A stretch of 7,871 nucleotides of DNA from Verrucomicrobiota bacterium (GTDB lineage Bacteria; Verrucomicrobiota; Verrucomicrobiia; Limisphaerales; AV2), in the NCBI GenBank assembly GCA_003219675.1, contig QHPW01000214.1, positions 1-7,871 of the forward strand, read 5' to 3'. The position numbers and the translations under genes were made by a program. Within the stretch, counting starts at the first letter, position 1. The number at the start of each line of letters is the position of its first letter. The notes under the pieces were generated by a model that worked only from the letters and a program-made list of their open reading frames with translations, did no database searches and was not told the DNA's origin. This document shows, in pieces, positions 1 through 6,927 of the stretch.

Positions 1-251
1 AGGCCGCCGAAGCGTTGGGCAGGTTGGGCGCGGCGGCGAGAAGCGCGTTACCGTCCCTGGTCGAGTTGTTGAAAGCGAATGATCCCTGGACCCGCAACGT
101 CGCCGCGGAAGCCATCATGGCCATTGACCGGGAAAAGGCGGCGGATGTTTTCCAGGCCCTCCACGAACGAGGAATCTCGCTGGACGAGTTTTTGAATCTG
201 CAGACACGCGCGCAAATGGAGCCGTGGCGAGGGATGCCGAGCATGCCATGA
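1..251 (+). CDS. HEAT-repeat protein, C-terminal fragment (5' end outside window)
   Basis: The frame is open from base 3 to a TGA at 249-251 and has no convincing start inside the window, so this is the last ~82 residues of a longer protein. The visible part is one clear HEAT repeat: a helix reading AAEALGRLGAAARSALPSL, then VELL, a DPWTR turn, and a second helix VAAEAIMAID. A short tail ending PSMP follows. HEAT/PBS-lyase-type repeats form alpha solenoids used as protein-binding scaffolds; no catalytic residues are visible. The tail closely resembles the C-terminus of the next gene (ARLGAAA, AIPDLTALLK, AADAIAQID), so the two are probably tandem paralogues. The TTG at 15 is only an internal codon. 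The specific partner or role is unknown. Confidence 0.75.
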   Translation, partial: AAEALGRLGAAARSALPSLVELLKANDPWTRNVAAEAIMAIDREKAADVFQALHERGISLDEFLNLQTRAQMEPWRGMPSMP

Positions 252-302
252 AAAAGATCGTGCCCGAAGGCGCCGGACAGGACAATCATTCCGGACATAA
301 TC

Positions 303-1337
303 ATGCGCTCACTCGTTAAAGAGAAAACCAGAATCCTCGCGCTATTGCTGGTGATCACGCTCGCAGTTGTCGCCTTCCAGCTTTCCCGTTCCCCCGCCAA
401 ACCGGCCTTCCCCGATCCCGTTTTCAACGGCAAATCTGCCCGCGTTTGGGCGCGTCAGTTTATTCTCGACGAAAGTTATGAGGCGCAGAATGCCCTGCAG
501 CAGATTGGCGCACCGGCAGTGCCTTATTTGATCCCCAATCTTGAGCGCCGGGATTCCATCTTCAACAGTGCTTATGTAAAATTGTGGCCTGTCCTGCCGG
601 CGCTTCTGAAGTCCCGGTTGCAACCGCCCCTGCTCTCCCGCGAGGCGCGCATGCGGGCCGTGGTGGCGTTCCGCGAAATGGGGCCGTCGGCGCGGCAGGC
701 GGTCTCCGCGTTGATGGAGCGGTTGCGCGACAAAGATGCAACCATTCGACTCCATTCCGCAATTGCGCTCGGGAACATCGGACCGGATGCGAAAGCGGCC
801 GTCCCGGCGCTGAAACCGTTCCTGAAGGAAAGGCACACGGTTCGGGTCTATACGGCCATCGCGATCTGGAAGATCGAACACAACACTCCGGAGGCGCTCC
901 CGGTTTTGGAACAGGGTTTGCAGGAAGAGAACGCCAAGTTTCGCTGGGCCGCCGCTGTCTTCCTCGGCGAAATGGGGCCGGCGGCAGAACATGCCATCCC
1001 TTTGCTGGAAAAGGCGACCAAGGCGGCCGACAAAGAAACGGCATCGTGCGCCGTGCAGGCATTGGCGCAGATCAGTCCAGGCACCGTGCCAATCCTGATC
1101 GAAACGCTCAAGGACCCTGATCCGGGCATGCGCATCAGCGCCGCCGCGGCCTTGGCCAGGCTCGGCGCGGCGGCAACGCAAGCAATCCCTGATTTGACCG
1201 CGCTGTTGAAGGACCCGGCGATGGGATCACCGACGATTATGGGACGGGGCTTTGGACAGGAATCGGTCTCCCACGCCGCCGCCGACGCCATTGCGCAAAT
1301 CGACCCGCAAGCCGCGGCGAAAGCGGGCGCCCGATGA
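303..1337 (+). CDS. Membrane-anchored or exported HEAT-repeat protein
   Basis: A 344-residue protein. Residues 9-26 (ILALLLVITLAVVAF) form a single hydrophobic segment after a basic start (RSLVKEKTR), giving an uncleaved anchor or signal peptide, so the rest probably lies outside the cytoplasm. After a proline-rich linker (30-40) and the motif FNGKSARVWARQF (41-53), the protein is built of HEAT repeats of roughly 37-40 residues. Examples are SAIALGNIGPDAKAAVPAL (152-170), AAVFLGEMGPAAEHAIPLL (217-235), AVQALAQISPGTVPILIETL (250-269) and AAALARLGAAATQAIPDL (281-298). Such solenoids bind other proteins; nothing suggests an enzyme. The ATG at 303 puts the hydrophobic segment correctly at the N-terminus, but no good Shine-Dalgarno sequence precedes it. 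It lies 51 bases after a related HEAT gene on the same strand. Function unknown. Confidence 0.8.
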   Translation: MRSLVKEKTRILALLLVITLAVVAFQLSRSPAKPAFPDPVFNGKSARVWARQFILDESYEAQNALQQIGAPAVPYLIPNLERRDSIFNSAYVKLWPVLPALLKSRLQPPLLSREARMRAVVAFREMGPSARQAVSALMERLRDKDATIRLHSAIALGNIGPDAKAAVPALKPFLKERHTVRVYTAIAIWKIEHNTPEALPVLEQGLQEENAKFRWAAAVFLGEMGPAAEHAIPLLEKATKAADKETASCAVQALAQISPGTVPILIETLKDPDPGMRISAAAALARLGAAATQAIPDLTALLKDPAMGSPTIMGRGFGQESVSHAAADAIAQIDPQAAAKAGAR

Positions 1338-1463
1338 AGAGACCTTGGTCATCGCAGGATTTGTCATCGCGGCAATCATGGTCGCTGGTGTTGAAACATC
1401 TGCCCTGATCCTGTTTCGTGAATAGGCGAAAGTCCTGGTTCCGATTCAAGAAAATCTGCAGCC

Positions 1464-1997
1464 ATGAGTCCTGAACAGCTCGAAAATCGAATCGGGGTCG
1501 TCGAAGGCGACATCACGAAACAGCAGGTCGATGCAATTGTGAACGCGGCGAACACAACCCTGCTCGGCGGCGGCGGGGTGGATGGCGCCATCCATCGCGC
1601 GGCGGGGCCGGAGTTGCTCGAAGAGTGCCGGAGGCTGGGCGGTTGCCCCACCGGTCAGGCAAGGATCACCAAAGGATACCGGCTCCCGTCCAAGCGGGTC
1701 ATTCACACCGTCGGCCCGGTCTGGCGCGACGGCCATCGCGGCGAGGACGAATTGCTCGCGGGTTGTTATCGAAGCTCACTCGCTCTGGCGGAACAGCACG
1801 GGGTGAAGACGATTGCGTTTCCATCCATCAGCACCGGCGCGTACGGATTTCCAATGGAACGCGCGGCGAAGATCGCCGTGACGGAGATCAAGAAGATTCT
1901 GGAACGGAAGAGCTCGATTGAGAAGGTATTGCTTGTCTGTTTTGGCAGGAACGCGTTCGAAGTTCACCAGAAGGCGGTGAGGGAGATGGTCGGTTAA
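1464..1997 (+). CDS. Macro-domain protein, probable O-acetyl-ADP-ribose deacetylase / ADP-ribosyl hydrolase (YmdB-like)
   Basis: A complete 177-residue single macro domain. The ADP-ribose-binding signatures are all present: GDIT (15-18), NAAN (27-30), the glycine-rich GGGGVDGAI (35-43) with the catalytic-type Asp40, and the phosphate-binding loop STGAYGFP (123-130). The strand HTVGPVW (81-87) is also typical. Spacing and length match the MacroD/YmdB type, which hydrolyses O-acetyl-ADP-ribose and removes ADP-ribose from acidic side chains in the cytoplasm. The start ATG at 1464 fits the family, which begins a few residues before the first beta strand (IGVVEGDIT); the upstream ribosome site is weak. 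The gene is 126 bases after the HEAT gene and converges on the minus-strand Uma2 gene. The family is secure; the true substrate here is not known. I leave the symbol empty because several paralogous macro families share these motifs. Confidence 0.93.
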   Translation: MSPEQLENRIGVVEGDITKQQVDAIVNAANTTLLGGGGVDGAIHRAAGPELLEECRRLGGCPTGQARITKGYRLPSKRVIHTVGPVWRDGHRGEDELLAGCYRSSLALAEQHGVKTIAFPSISTGAYGFPMERAAKIAVTEIKKILERKSSIEKVLLVCFGRNAFEVHQKAVREMVG

Positions 1998-2023
1998 CTG
2001 TGCTCTCGATGAACAATAAACTT

Positions 2024-2119
2024 CGTAGCAGCCGACGTGAGGAGGCTCCGATCAATTTCGGATTTCGGATTTCGGATTTCGGATTTTGAAAAACGAGCCT
2101 CCTCACGTCGGCTGCTACG
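2024..2119. repeat. Intergenic inverted-repeat (BIME-like) element with GTAG ends
   Basis: Two perfect 25-base arms, 2024-2048 and 2095-2119, are reverse complements (arm begins CGTAGCAGCCGACGTGAGGA). They flank a 46-base centre with about four tandem copies of the 7-mer TTCGGAT (2057-2084). Each arm reads outward from a GTAG tetranucleotide, the mark of REP sequences moved by RAYT/TnpA_REP transposases. It lies between the convergent macro-domain and Uma2 genes, where a transcript from either side could fold it into a long stem. Relatives occur inside uvrA at 7143-7213 and 6497-6566. Confidence 0.9.
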
Positions 2120-2218
2120 GTTCAGAGCCACAACGCGCGGTGTTTTGTTTCGGAGAGCGCCACGTACGACATTGATTGGAAATTACTTTTGGCAAACACG
2201 CTAATACGATCATGGGCC

Positions 2219-2689
2219 TTAAGCCTGGAACAACTCGGCGATGGTCACCAGCAGTGTCGGCAGCAGTTGTTCGGTGAGTACTTCGCGCCCGGCAAGGATG
2301 CGTTTCAACATCAGGCCGTATTGGCTGCCGTGATAGATTTCCACGTTGTCGTAACGCGGGTCAATCATCCAGAGGCGCGGAATGTTCAGTTCTTCGTATA
2401 TCTGCTTTTTCGTCACGGTGTCGGGGCGATGGTCGTCGGAGCTGATGATTTCCGCAACGAGCCAGATTTTCCCCGTCGCCACGGTGACCAAAGCGAGGTC
2501 GGGACGGACGAGTGTGCCCGAAGCGATCTGCACCACCGAGCGGGGCGGGAGCAAACGGGCGGTGGTGACGTTGGCCAGGCTGGCGGCGATCAGCTCGTGC
2601 AGGCGGGAACAGATGACCTCGTGACGCGCGCCCGGGGGCATCCGCAAATAGGTTTCACCCTCGACGATTTCTTCGTAGGGCTCGCTCAA
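2219..2689 (-). CDS. Uma2 family protein (DUF820, putative restriction-endonuclease-fold nuclease)
   Basis: A 156-residue protein with the Uma2/DUF820 pattern. It has an N-terminal EEIVEGETY segment, a helix HEVICSRLHELIAASL, and the PD-(D/E)xK-like core: PD at 63-64 (VRPDLALV), Glu80 in WLVAEIIS, and Lys94/95 in TVTKKQIYEELNIPRLWMIDP. The core ends with the usual beta strand DNVEIY. The family is widespread and multicopy in bacteria with large genomes; nuclease activity is predicted from the fold, and the physiological role is generally unknown. The TTG at 2687-2689 is chosen as start because an in-frame TAA lies three codons upstream and the next start (ATG, residue 17) would remove the conserved EEIVEGE segment. 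No clear ribosome site is visible. It is downstream of uvrA on the same strand with a 168-base gap, so co-transcription is possible but unproven. Confidence 0.85.
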   Translation of the reverse strand: MSEPYEEIVEGETYLRMPPGARHEVICSRLHELIAASLANVTTARLLPPRSVVQIASGTLVRPDLALVTVATGKIWLVAEIISSDDHRPDTVTKKQIYEELNIPRLWMIDPRYDNVEIYHGSQYGLMLKRILAGREVLTEQLLPTLLVTIAELFQA

Positions 2690-2857
2690 GCTTCGTTAAT
2701 TGAGTTGAACCGTTGAATCGTTACATCAGCAGCGACACGTCACCCGATGTTGACTGGCGTTCCATGCGCGCCCGGCGATGTATCTAGCCATACAGCCCGG
2801 CCACTCGCGCAGGGCGTCTCCATGCCAGGACTCCCGGCTCCGACCGCGACTCCACAG

Positions 2858-5776
2858 TTACGCGCCCAACACGTTACGGAGAAAGCGGCCCGTGTGCGAA
2901 TGTTTATTTCGCGCCACGTGCTCGGGCGTCCCTTCCACCACGATTTGTCCGCCGCCCTGGCCGCCTTCCGGACCGAGATCAATGAGCCAGTCGGCCTCCG
3001 CGATCAAATCGAGGTTGTGCTCGATCACGATGACCGAGTGCCCGGCGTCCACCAATCTTTGCAACACGTCCACGAGCCGCCTCACGTCCGCCATGTGCAG
3101 ACCGATGGTCGGCTCTTCGAGAATGAACAGGTTTTGCTTTTGTTTCGGGTCGAATAGGTCGAGTTGTTCCCTGAAGCCTGAAAGCAGGTGCGTCACGAGC
3201 TTCACCCGTTGCGCCTCCCCGCCGCTCAACGTCGGGCTGGTCTGGCCGAGCTTCAGATAATCGAGGCCGGTGTCGCGCAATGCTTCGAGCGGACGCCGAA
3301 CCCGCGGGAACGCCCTGAAAAACGCGATGGCTTCGGCGACGCTCAGTTCGAGCACCTGTGCGACGTTTTTTCCGCTGAATTCGATGTCGAGCGTTTCGCG
3401 GCTGAACCGCATTCCATTGCACGTCTCGCATCGAACATACGCGGGCGGCAGAAAGTTCATCTCCAGTTTGATGGTGCCCGCGCCTTCGCATTCGGGACAA
3501 CGGCCCTGCGCGCTGTTGAACGAGAACCGACTCGCCGTGTAACCGCGCAGACGGGCCTCGGGGACCTGCGCGAACAGATTGCGTATCTCGTCGAAAAAGC
3601 CGACATAGGTTGCCGGCGTCGAACGCGGCGTGCGGCCGATCGGGGACTGGTCCACCTCGTAAACCGCTTTCAGGGATTCGCAACCCGTGATTCGTGATTC
3701 GTGATTCGTGGAGGGGCCGCTCCGGCTGGATTTGCGCCGTTTTAACGCGGCCTCAAGCGCAGGCAACAGGCATTCGCGGATCAGGGTGCTTTTACCCGAA
3801 CCGCTGACGCCGGTGATGACCACCAGCCGGTTCAAGGGAAGGTGAACCGTGAGATTTTTCAGATTGTTCGCCTCAGCGTTGTGGAGAGTAAGCCATTTCA
3901 AATCCGAATTCCGAATTCCGAATTCCGAAGGAAGGCCCAAATCCGATTCCCCAAGCCCTGCGGCATCGGTGTGCTTTTCGGTTTTTGGGTTCCGGATTTG
4001 TTTCGGTTTTCGGATTTCGGATTTTGGGTTTGAAACCGGCCTTCGTTGGCCGCGGCCGGGGAACTTTTTTTCCGCGCGGAGGCACCGGCCTGTGATTGAA
4101 TTGTCGTGACGCAACAGTTCCTGCAAGGTCCCCGCCGCCACGACCTGGCCGCCGCGCACGCCCGCGCCCGGACCCAGGTCGATGATGAAATCCGCGTGAC
4201 GCATGGTTTCCTCGTCATGCTCGACGACGACCAATGAATTGCCGCGAGATTTCAAAGTGGCCAGAGTGGAGAGCAACATTACATTGTCTCGCGCGTGCAG
4301 GCCGATGGTCGGCTCGTCGAGCACGTAGAGCACGCCGCTCAAATTGGAACCGAGCTGCGCCGCAAGTCGAATGCGTTGCGCCTCTCCGCCGGACAGCGTC
4401 GGGACGCCGCGTCCGAGTTGCAGATAACTGAGCCCGACTTCGTGCAGGAACCGCAGCCGCTCGCGAATTTCCGGCAGGATGTCGCGCGCGATTTGGGCTT
4501 CGCGACCCTTAAACCTGAGCCGGTGGAAGAACCTGAAAACTTCCTTAACCGAGGCGCGATTGAAAGCGTCAATCGTGGGGCAGGTGTCCCGCCTGTCTTT
4601 CGCCTTGTTTCTTCCATCCGAACTCCTCATGAACGCAGAGGACAGGCGAGACGCCTGTCCTACGTTGAGTCGCACGGCGCGCGGGATCGGATTCAAACGC
4701 ATTCCTTTGCACTCCGGGCAAAGCTCGCGTTCGCCTTCCTGCCAACTCCACCAGCTCTCTTCAATCGCATCCGCCCGCGCGCCGCGGTCCACATCCTCCG
4801 GCAAATAAAACAATTCGCCGAAGCCACGGCACTTCGGGCACCAGCCCTGGGGCGAGTTGTAGCTGAAATTTTTCGGGTCGAGGGCCTCGAAGGACCGGCC
4901 GCACTTCGGACAGGAGCGCTCGGTCGAATGCACCGTGAGTTTGCCATGATTGTCCAGCGCGAACAGCGTGCCGTGGCCGAGTTCCAGCGCCTCGTCTATG
5001 AGTTGTTGCGAGGAACGTAGCGCAGGCGTCCCGCCTGCGCGCTTGGCCCGGTTTCTCAGGCGGGACGCCTGCGCTGCTCTTTTCTCCAGGACGCCAACGA
5101 CAATCTCCACGTTGTGCTCGCGAAACCGGTCGAGACGAAGTCTCTCGCTGGTGGAATAAATCTTCCCGTCGGCGCGGACTTCGGCGTGGCCGTGTTTGGC
5201 GGCCCACTCGGCAACGTCGGTGTGAAAGCCTTTGCGGTTTTTCACCACCGGCGCGAGCAGAAGCAAATCGCCGCGATTTCCTGATTCCTTCTGCAGCCGG
5301 CGTCCAACTTGATCGCGTGTCTGCGCTTGGACCGGCAGCCCGCAATCGGGACAATACTGGGTTCCGAGCCGCGCGAAGAGCAGTCGCAAAAAGTGATAAA
5401 TCTCGGTCACCGTGGCGACGGTGCTTTTGCCGCCGCCGCGCGAATTGCGCTGCTCGATGCTGACCGTGGGGGGAATGCCGGTGATCAGGTCCACGTCCGG
5501 GCGCGACATCTGTTCCACGAACTGCCGCGCGTAGGCGTTCATCGAGTCCAGAAAACGGCGCTGGCCTTCGGCAAAAATCAGATCAAACGCCAGCGTGCTT
5601 TTGCCCGAACCGCTGACGCCGGTGACCACCACGAATTTGCCGCGCGGGATGACGGCGGAGAGATTTTTTAGATTGTGCTCGCGCGCGCCGTGGATGCAGA
5701 TGGCGTCGGCTTCCGGACGACCGACCTCCACGCCCGCCCTGAATATGTGTCCTGAAGGCATTGCTTCAACAATCAT
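2858..5776 (-). CDS. uvrA: Excinuclease ABC subunit A (UvrA), downstream copy of a tandem pair, with four in-frame repeat inserts
   Basis: Complete 972-residue UvrA, the DNA-damage sensor of nucleotide-excision repair, which dimerises, scans DNA and loads UvrB. Visible parts in order: Walker A GVSGSGKS (53-60); UvrB-binding region (about 150-285, including LLLLAPVVKNRKG); zinc module Cys289/292/313/316; signature LSGGEAQR (461-468); Walker B LDEPTIGLH (486-494); second Walker A GVSGSGKS (656-663); zinc finger Cys760/763/783/786 with the canonical 19-residue spacing; second signature LSGGEAQR (850-857); second Walker B ILEEPTIGLH (885-894). Two oddities: only ~36 residues separate the first zinc module from CPEC (353-356), so the insertion domain of E. 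coli UvrA is largely missing, and the second Walker B has Glu887 where Asp is usual. Repeat-derived inserts occupy about 234-256, 371-401, 580-626 and 685-701. The ATG overlaps the upstream uvrA stop as ATGA, with AGGAGG 10 bases before it. Confidence 0.95.
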   Translation of the reverse strand: MIVEAMPSGHIFRAGVEVGRPEADAICIHGAREHNLKNLSAVIPRGKFVVVTGVSGSGKSTLAFDLIFAEGQRRFLDSMNAYARQFVEQMSRPDVDLITGIPPTVSIEQRNSRGGGKSTVATVTEIYHFLRLLFARLGTQYCPDCGLPVQAQTRDQVGRRLQKESGNRGDLLLLAPVVKNRKGFHTDVAEWAAKHGHAEVRADGKIYSTSERLRLDRFREHNVEIVVGVLEKRAAQASRLRNRAKRAGGTPALRSSQQLIDEALELGHGTLFALDNHGKLTVHSTERSCPKCGRSFEALDPKNFSYNSPQGWCPKCRGFGELFYLPEDVDRGARADAIEESWWSWQEGERELCPECKGMRLNPIPRAVRLNVGQASRLSSAFMRSSDGRNKAKDRRDTCPTIDAFNRASVKEVFRFFHRLRFKGREAQIARDILPEIRERLRFLHEVGLSYLQLGRGVPTLSGGEAQRIRLAAQLGSNLSGVLYVLDEPTIGLHARDNVMLLSTLATLKSRGNSLVVVEHDEETMRHADFIIDLGPGAGVRGGQVVAAGTLQELLRHDNSITGRCLRAEKKFPGRGQRRPVSNPKSEIRKPKQIRNPKTEKHTDAAGLGESDLGLPSEFGIRNSDLKWLTLHNAEANNLKNLTVHLPLNRLVVITGVSGSGKSTLIRECLLPALEAALKRRKSSRSGPSTNHESRITGCESLKAVYEVDQSPIGRTPRSTPATYVGFFDEIRNLFAQVPEARLRGYTASRFSFNSAQGRCPECEGAGTIKLEMNFLPPAYVRCETCNGMRFSRETLDIEFSGKNVAQVLELSVAEAIAFFRAFPRVRRPLEALRDTGLDYLKLGQTSPTLSGGEAQRVKLVTHLLSGFREQLDLFDPKQKQNLFILEEPTIGLHMADVRRLVDVLQRLVDAGHSVIVIEHNLDLIAEADWLIDLGPEGGQGGGQIVVEGTPEHVARNKHSHTGRFLRNVLGA
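3676..3712. repeat. Heptamer tandem repeat (GTGATTC x3) inside uvrA
   Basis: Three exact copies of GTGATTC lie at 3687-3693, 3694-3700 and 3701-3707, followed by a partial copy. Three 7-base units make 21 bases, so the frame is kept. On the coding strand they give NHESRIT in the variable loop after the second Walker A motif of the downstream UvrA, before the conserved VDQSPIGRTPRS. The upstream UvrA has a different heptamer repeat at the matching place (6882-6898). Confidence 0.85.
3896..4040. repeat. Imperfect inverted repeat of 7-base units inside uvrA inter-domain linker
   Basis: One side has three copies of AATTCCG (about 3907-3928); the other carries GGATTT/CGGATTTC-type units (about 3993-4032). 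The outer ends are roughly complementary (TTCAAATCCGAA against a sequence ending GGGTTTGAA). On the coding strand it is translated as SNPKSEIRKPK, IRNPKTEKH, SEFGIRNSDLK, at about residues 580-626, between the first ATPase half (TGRCL) and the second (WLTLHNAEANNLKNL). The frame stays open throughout. The edges are approximate. Confidence 0.75.
4575..4663. repeat. GTAG-type inverted-repeat element in frame inside uvrA
   Basis: Arms 4575-4597 and 4641-4663 are complementary at 19 of 23 positions. The right arm read on the minus strand starts GTAG and holds a perfect hairpin, stem GACAGGCG/CGCCTGTC with loop TCT. The left arm holds the same hairpin with a G-T wobble. The coding strand gives VGQASRLSSAF ... 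DRRDTCPT, residues 372-401 of the downstream UvrA. It replaces the short turn between strand PRAVRLN and IDAFNRASV in the first ATPase half. Confidence 0.85.
5017..5077. repeat. GTAG-type inverted-repeat element in frame inside the UvrB-binding region of uvrA
   Basis: Arms 5017-5037 and 5057-5077 match at 20 of 21 positions as reverse complements. The left arm starts GTAG followed by a perfect hairpin: stem GCGCAGGCG (5020-5028) and CGCCTGCGC (5032-5040) with loop TCC. The right arm has the same hairpin inverted. It belongs with the 4575-4663 element (shared core CAGGCGTCCCGCCTG). The coding strand gives about residues 234-256 (AAQASRL ... AGGTPALRSS), a loop of the UvrB-binding region between VVGVLEKR and QQLIDEALELG. 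Confidence 0.88.
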
Positions 5777-6927
5777 GGCAACGTTTCCTCCTTTCGTCCG
5801 TCGCGGGCCTCCCGGTTGGCTTCACCGCGAATTCGAATTGGCGCGGAGCTGGAACTCCCTATTCCCAAAACGTCGAGCAATGCCGTGCCGGTATGGCTTC
5901 GTTCGCACGCGACGATTTCTTCGGGTGTGCCTTCCGCGACGATTTGTCCGCCCTCGTCGCCGGCTTCCGGCCCAAGGTCAATGACCCAATCGGCGCATTT
6001 AATGACGTCGAGGTTGTGTTCGATGACGAGTACGGAATGACCCGCATCAACAAGGCGTTGAAACACTTTCAGCAGCAGGCGGACATCGTCGAAGTGCAGG
6101 CCGGTCGTCGGCTCATCGAAGAGGAAGATCGTCGGCTCGCCGGCGGCTGCGCTTGTAGCGCCCGCATCCCTGCGGGAAGATTGCGCGGCATCCGTGCCGC
6201 GTCGTGTTTGGTCTGTTTCGGTTGCGCGGTGGGGATGCCGCGCAACTGGCAGGTGGGATGGCTGCGCTACCTCGGCTTCGGCCAGGTGACTCACCAGTTT
6301 CAGCCGCTGGCTCTCGCCGCCGGAGAGCGTGTTGATGGGCTGGCCGAGACGCAGATAGCCGAGGCCGACTTCCTGCAATAGTTTCAACTTTTCGCCTGCG
6401 CTCCGTGCCGGGCGCGAGCTTGGAAAAGCCGCGAGAAATTCGATGACTTCATCCACCGTGGCCTCGAGCAGGTCGGCGATGCTCCACTCTTGCTTCGTAG
6501 CCGCCGACGTGAGTCGGCGCTGACTCCTGACCACAACCGAGCGCGCCGACTCACGTCGGCGGCTGCGAATTTTCACTTCGAGAATGTGCGGGCGGTAACG
6601 GCGGCCATCACAATCCGGACAGCGGATGAAAACGTCGCTGAGGAATTGCATCTCGATTTTCTCGAAGCCGGCGCCGCGACACCGTTCGCACTGGCCCTGG
6701 CTGGAATTGAAACTGAAGGCGCTGGCATTCAAACCGCGCTGTTTGGCGGCGTCGGTTTGACCGAACAGTTCGCGGATGTCGTCGAACGCGCCGATGTAAA
6801 CCGCAGGGTTCGATCGGGGCGTTTTGCCAAGCGCGGATTGGTCCACCAGGACAACACGGCCGAGGTGTTCCCAGCCCGAAAGGAGTGCGGAGTGCGGAAT
6901 TGCCCTCGTCCTCGTTCTCCTTCTCAA
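5773..6927 (-). CDS. uvrA: Excinuclease ABC subunit A (UvrA), upstream copy, C-terminal part after a frame change
   Basis: This frame carries the second ATPase half of the upstream UvrA. From about 6858 down it reads RVVLVDQSALGKTPRSNPAVYIG. Then come the zinc finger CERC-x19-CPDC (Cys80/83/103/106 counted from 6927), signature LSGGESQR (201-208), Walker B FDEPTTGLH (270-278) and the end motif EGTPEEIV..SHTGTALLDVLG. It continues in sense from the frame at 6608-7871, offset by one base, so the two are pieces of one gene, not separate genes. The TTG at 6925-6927 is not a likely start; the frame is open back to a stop at 6982-6984. Two repeat elements are carried in frame, residues about 121-144 (RRRESAR ... 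RRLTSAAT) and 220-259, the latter between signature and Walker B. A ~29-residue tail after DVLG precedes the TGA, which overlaps the next uvrA start. Confidence 0.85.
   Translation of the reverse strand: MRRRTRTRAIPHSALLSGWEHLGRVVLVDQSALGKTPRSNPAVYIGAFDDIRELFGQTDAAKQRGLNASAFSFNSSQGQCERCRGAGFEKIEMQFLSDVFIRCPDCDGRRYRPHILEVKIRSRRRESARSVVVRSQRRLTSAATKQEWSIADLLEATVDEVIEFLAAFPSSRPARSAGEKLKLLQEVGLGYLRLGQPINTLSGGESQRLKLVSHLAEAEVAQPSHLPVARHPHRATETDQTRRGTDAAQSSRRDAGATSAAAGEPTIFLFDEPTTGLHFDDVRLLLKVFQRLVDAGHSVLVIEHNLDVIKCADWVIDLGPEAGDEGGQIVAEGTPEEIVACERSHTGTALLDVLGIGSSSSAPIRIRGEANREARDGRKEETLP
5787..5792 (-). promoter_or_regulatory. Shine-Dalgarno sequence of the downstream uvrA
   Basis: Minus strand reads AAAGGAGGAAA, with AGGAGG ending 10 bases before the ATG at 5776. 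Strong ribosome sites are otherwise absent in this window. It lies inside the last codons of the upstream uvrA and supports this ATG as a true, separately initiated start coupled to termination of the upstream frame. Confidence 0.75.
6155..6270. repeat. Nested GTAG-type palindromic element in frame between signature and Walker B of uvrA
   Basis: It begins GTAG (6155) and ends CTAC (6270), with outer arms complementary at about 13 of 16 bases (GTAGCGC..CATCCC). Inside are further hairpins: CCCGCA/TGCGGG, CGCGGCA/TGCCGCG, and GTTGCGCGG (6221-6229) with CCGCGCAAC (6238-6246). TTGCGCGGCATCC (6181-6193) pairs exactly with 6233-6245. On the minus strand it encodes about 40 residues (220-259 of the C-terminal part) placed between RLKLVSHL and IFLFDEPTTG. 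Confidence 0.8.
6497..6566. repeat. GTAG-type inverted-repeat element in frame inside uvrA
   Basis: Arms 6496-6520 and 6543-6567 match at 24 of 25 positions as reverse complements. Each arm is GTAG (or GCAG) followed by a perfect hairpin, stem CGCCGAC/GTCGGCG with loop GTGA. It is a relative of the intergenic 2024-2119 element (shared GCCGACGTGAG). The minus strand encodes RRRESARSVV ... RRLTSAAT, inserted after the strand HILEVKI and before WSIADLLEATVDEV in the second ATPase half. Confidence 0.88.

Noticed and set aside
248..319. 23-codon frame starting at ATGA overlap after the first HEAT gene
   Set aside because: Too short, no recognisable features, and overlaps the start of the next gene; could be chance.
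342..1181. Minus-strand open frame of 279 codons
   Set aside because: Shadow of the HEAT-repeat gene; Arg/His-rich composition and no recognisable domain, while the plus frame has a membrane anchor and regular repeats.
1334..1408. 24-codon frame overlapping the stop of the second HEAT gene as ATGA
   Set aside because: No similarity or ribosome site to support it; treated as non-coding gap.
2189..2716. Plus-strand open frame covering the Uma2 gene
   Set aside because: The minus-strand frame has the Uma2 motifs; this one is its complement.
2690..2857. Terminator after uvrA
   Set aside because: No GC-rich stem followed by a T run was found on the minus strand in this gap; I see nothing else in it.
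4295..5020. Long plus-strand open frame (241 codons) opposite uvrA
   Set aside because: It is antisense to conserved UvrA sequence, including the first zinc module region, and its translation shows no family motifs; open only because of high GC codon use.
5761..6381. Plus-strand open frame opposite the uvrA overlap
   Set aside because: Antisense to the Walker B and signature motifs of the upstream uvrA; its sequence is only the complement of UvrA motifs and of a palindromic element.
5773..6927. Separate gene starting at TTG 6927
   Set aside because: It would begin in the middle of a UvrA ATPase domain; sequence continuity with the frame at 6608-7871 shows it is the rest of the same gene.
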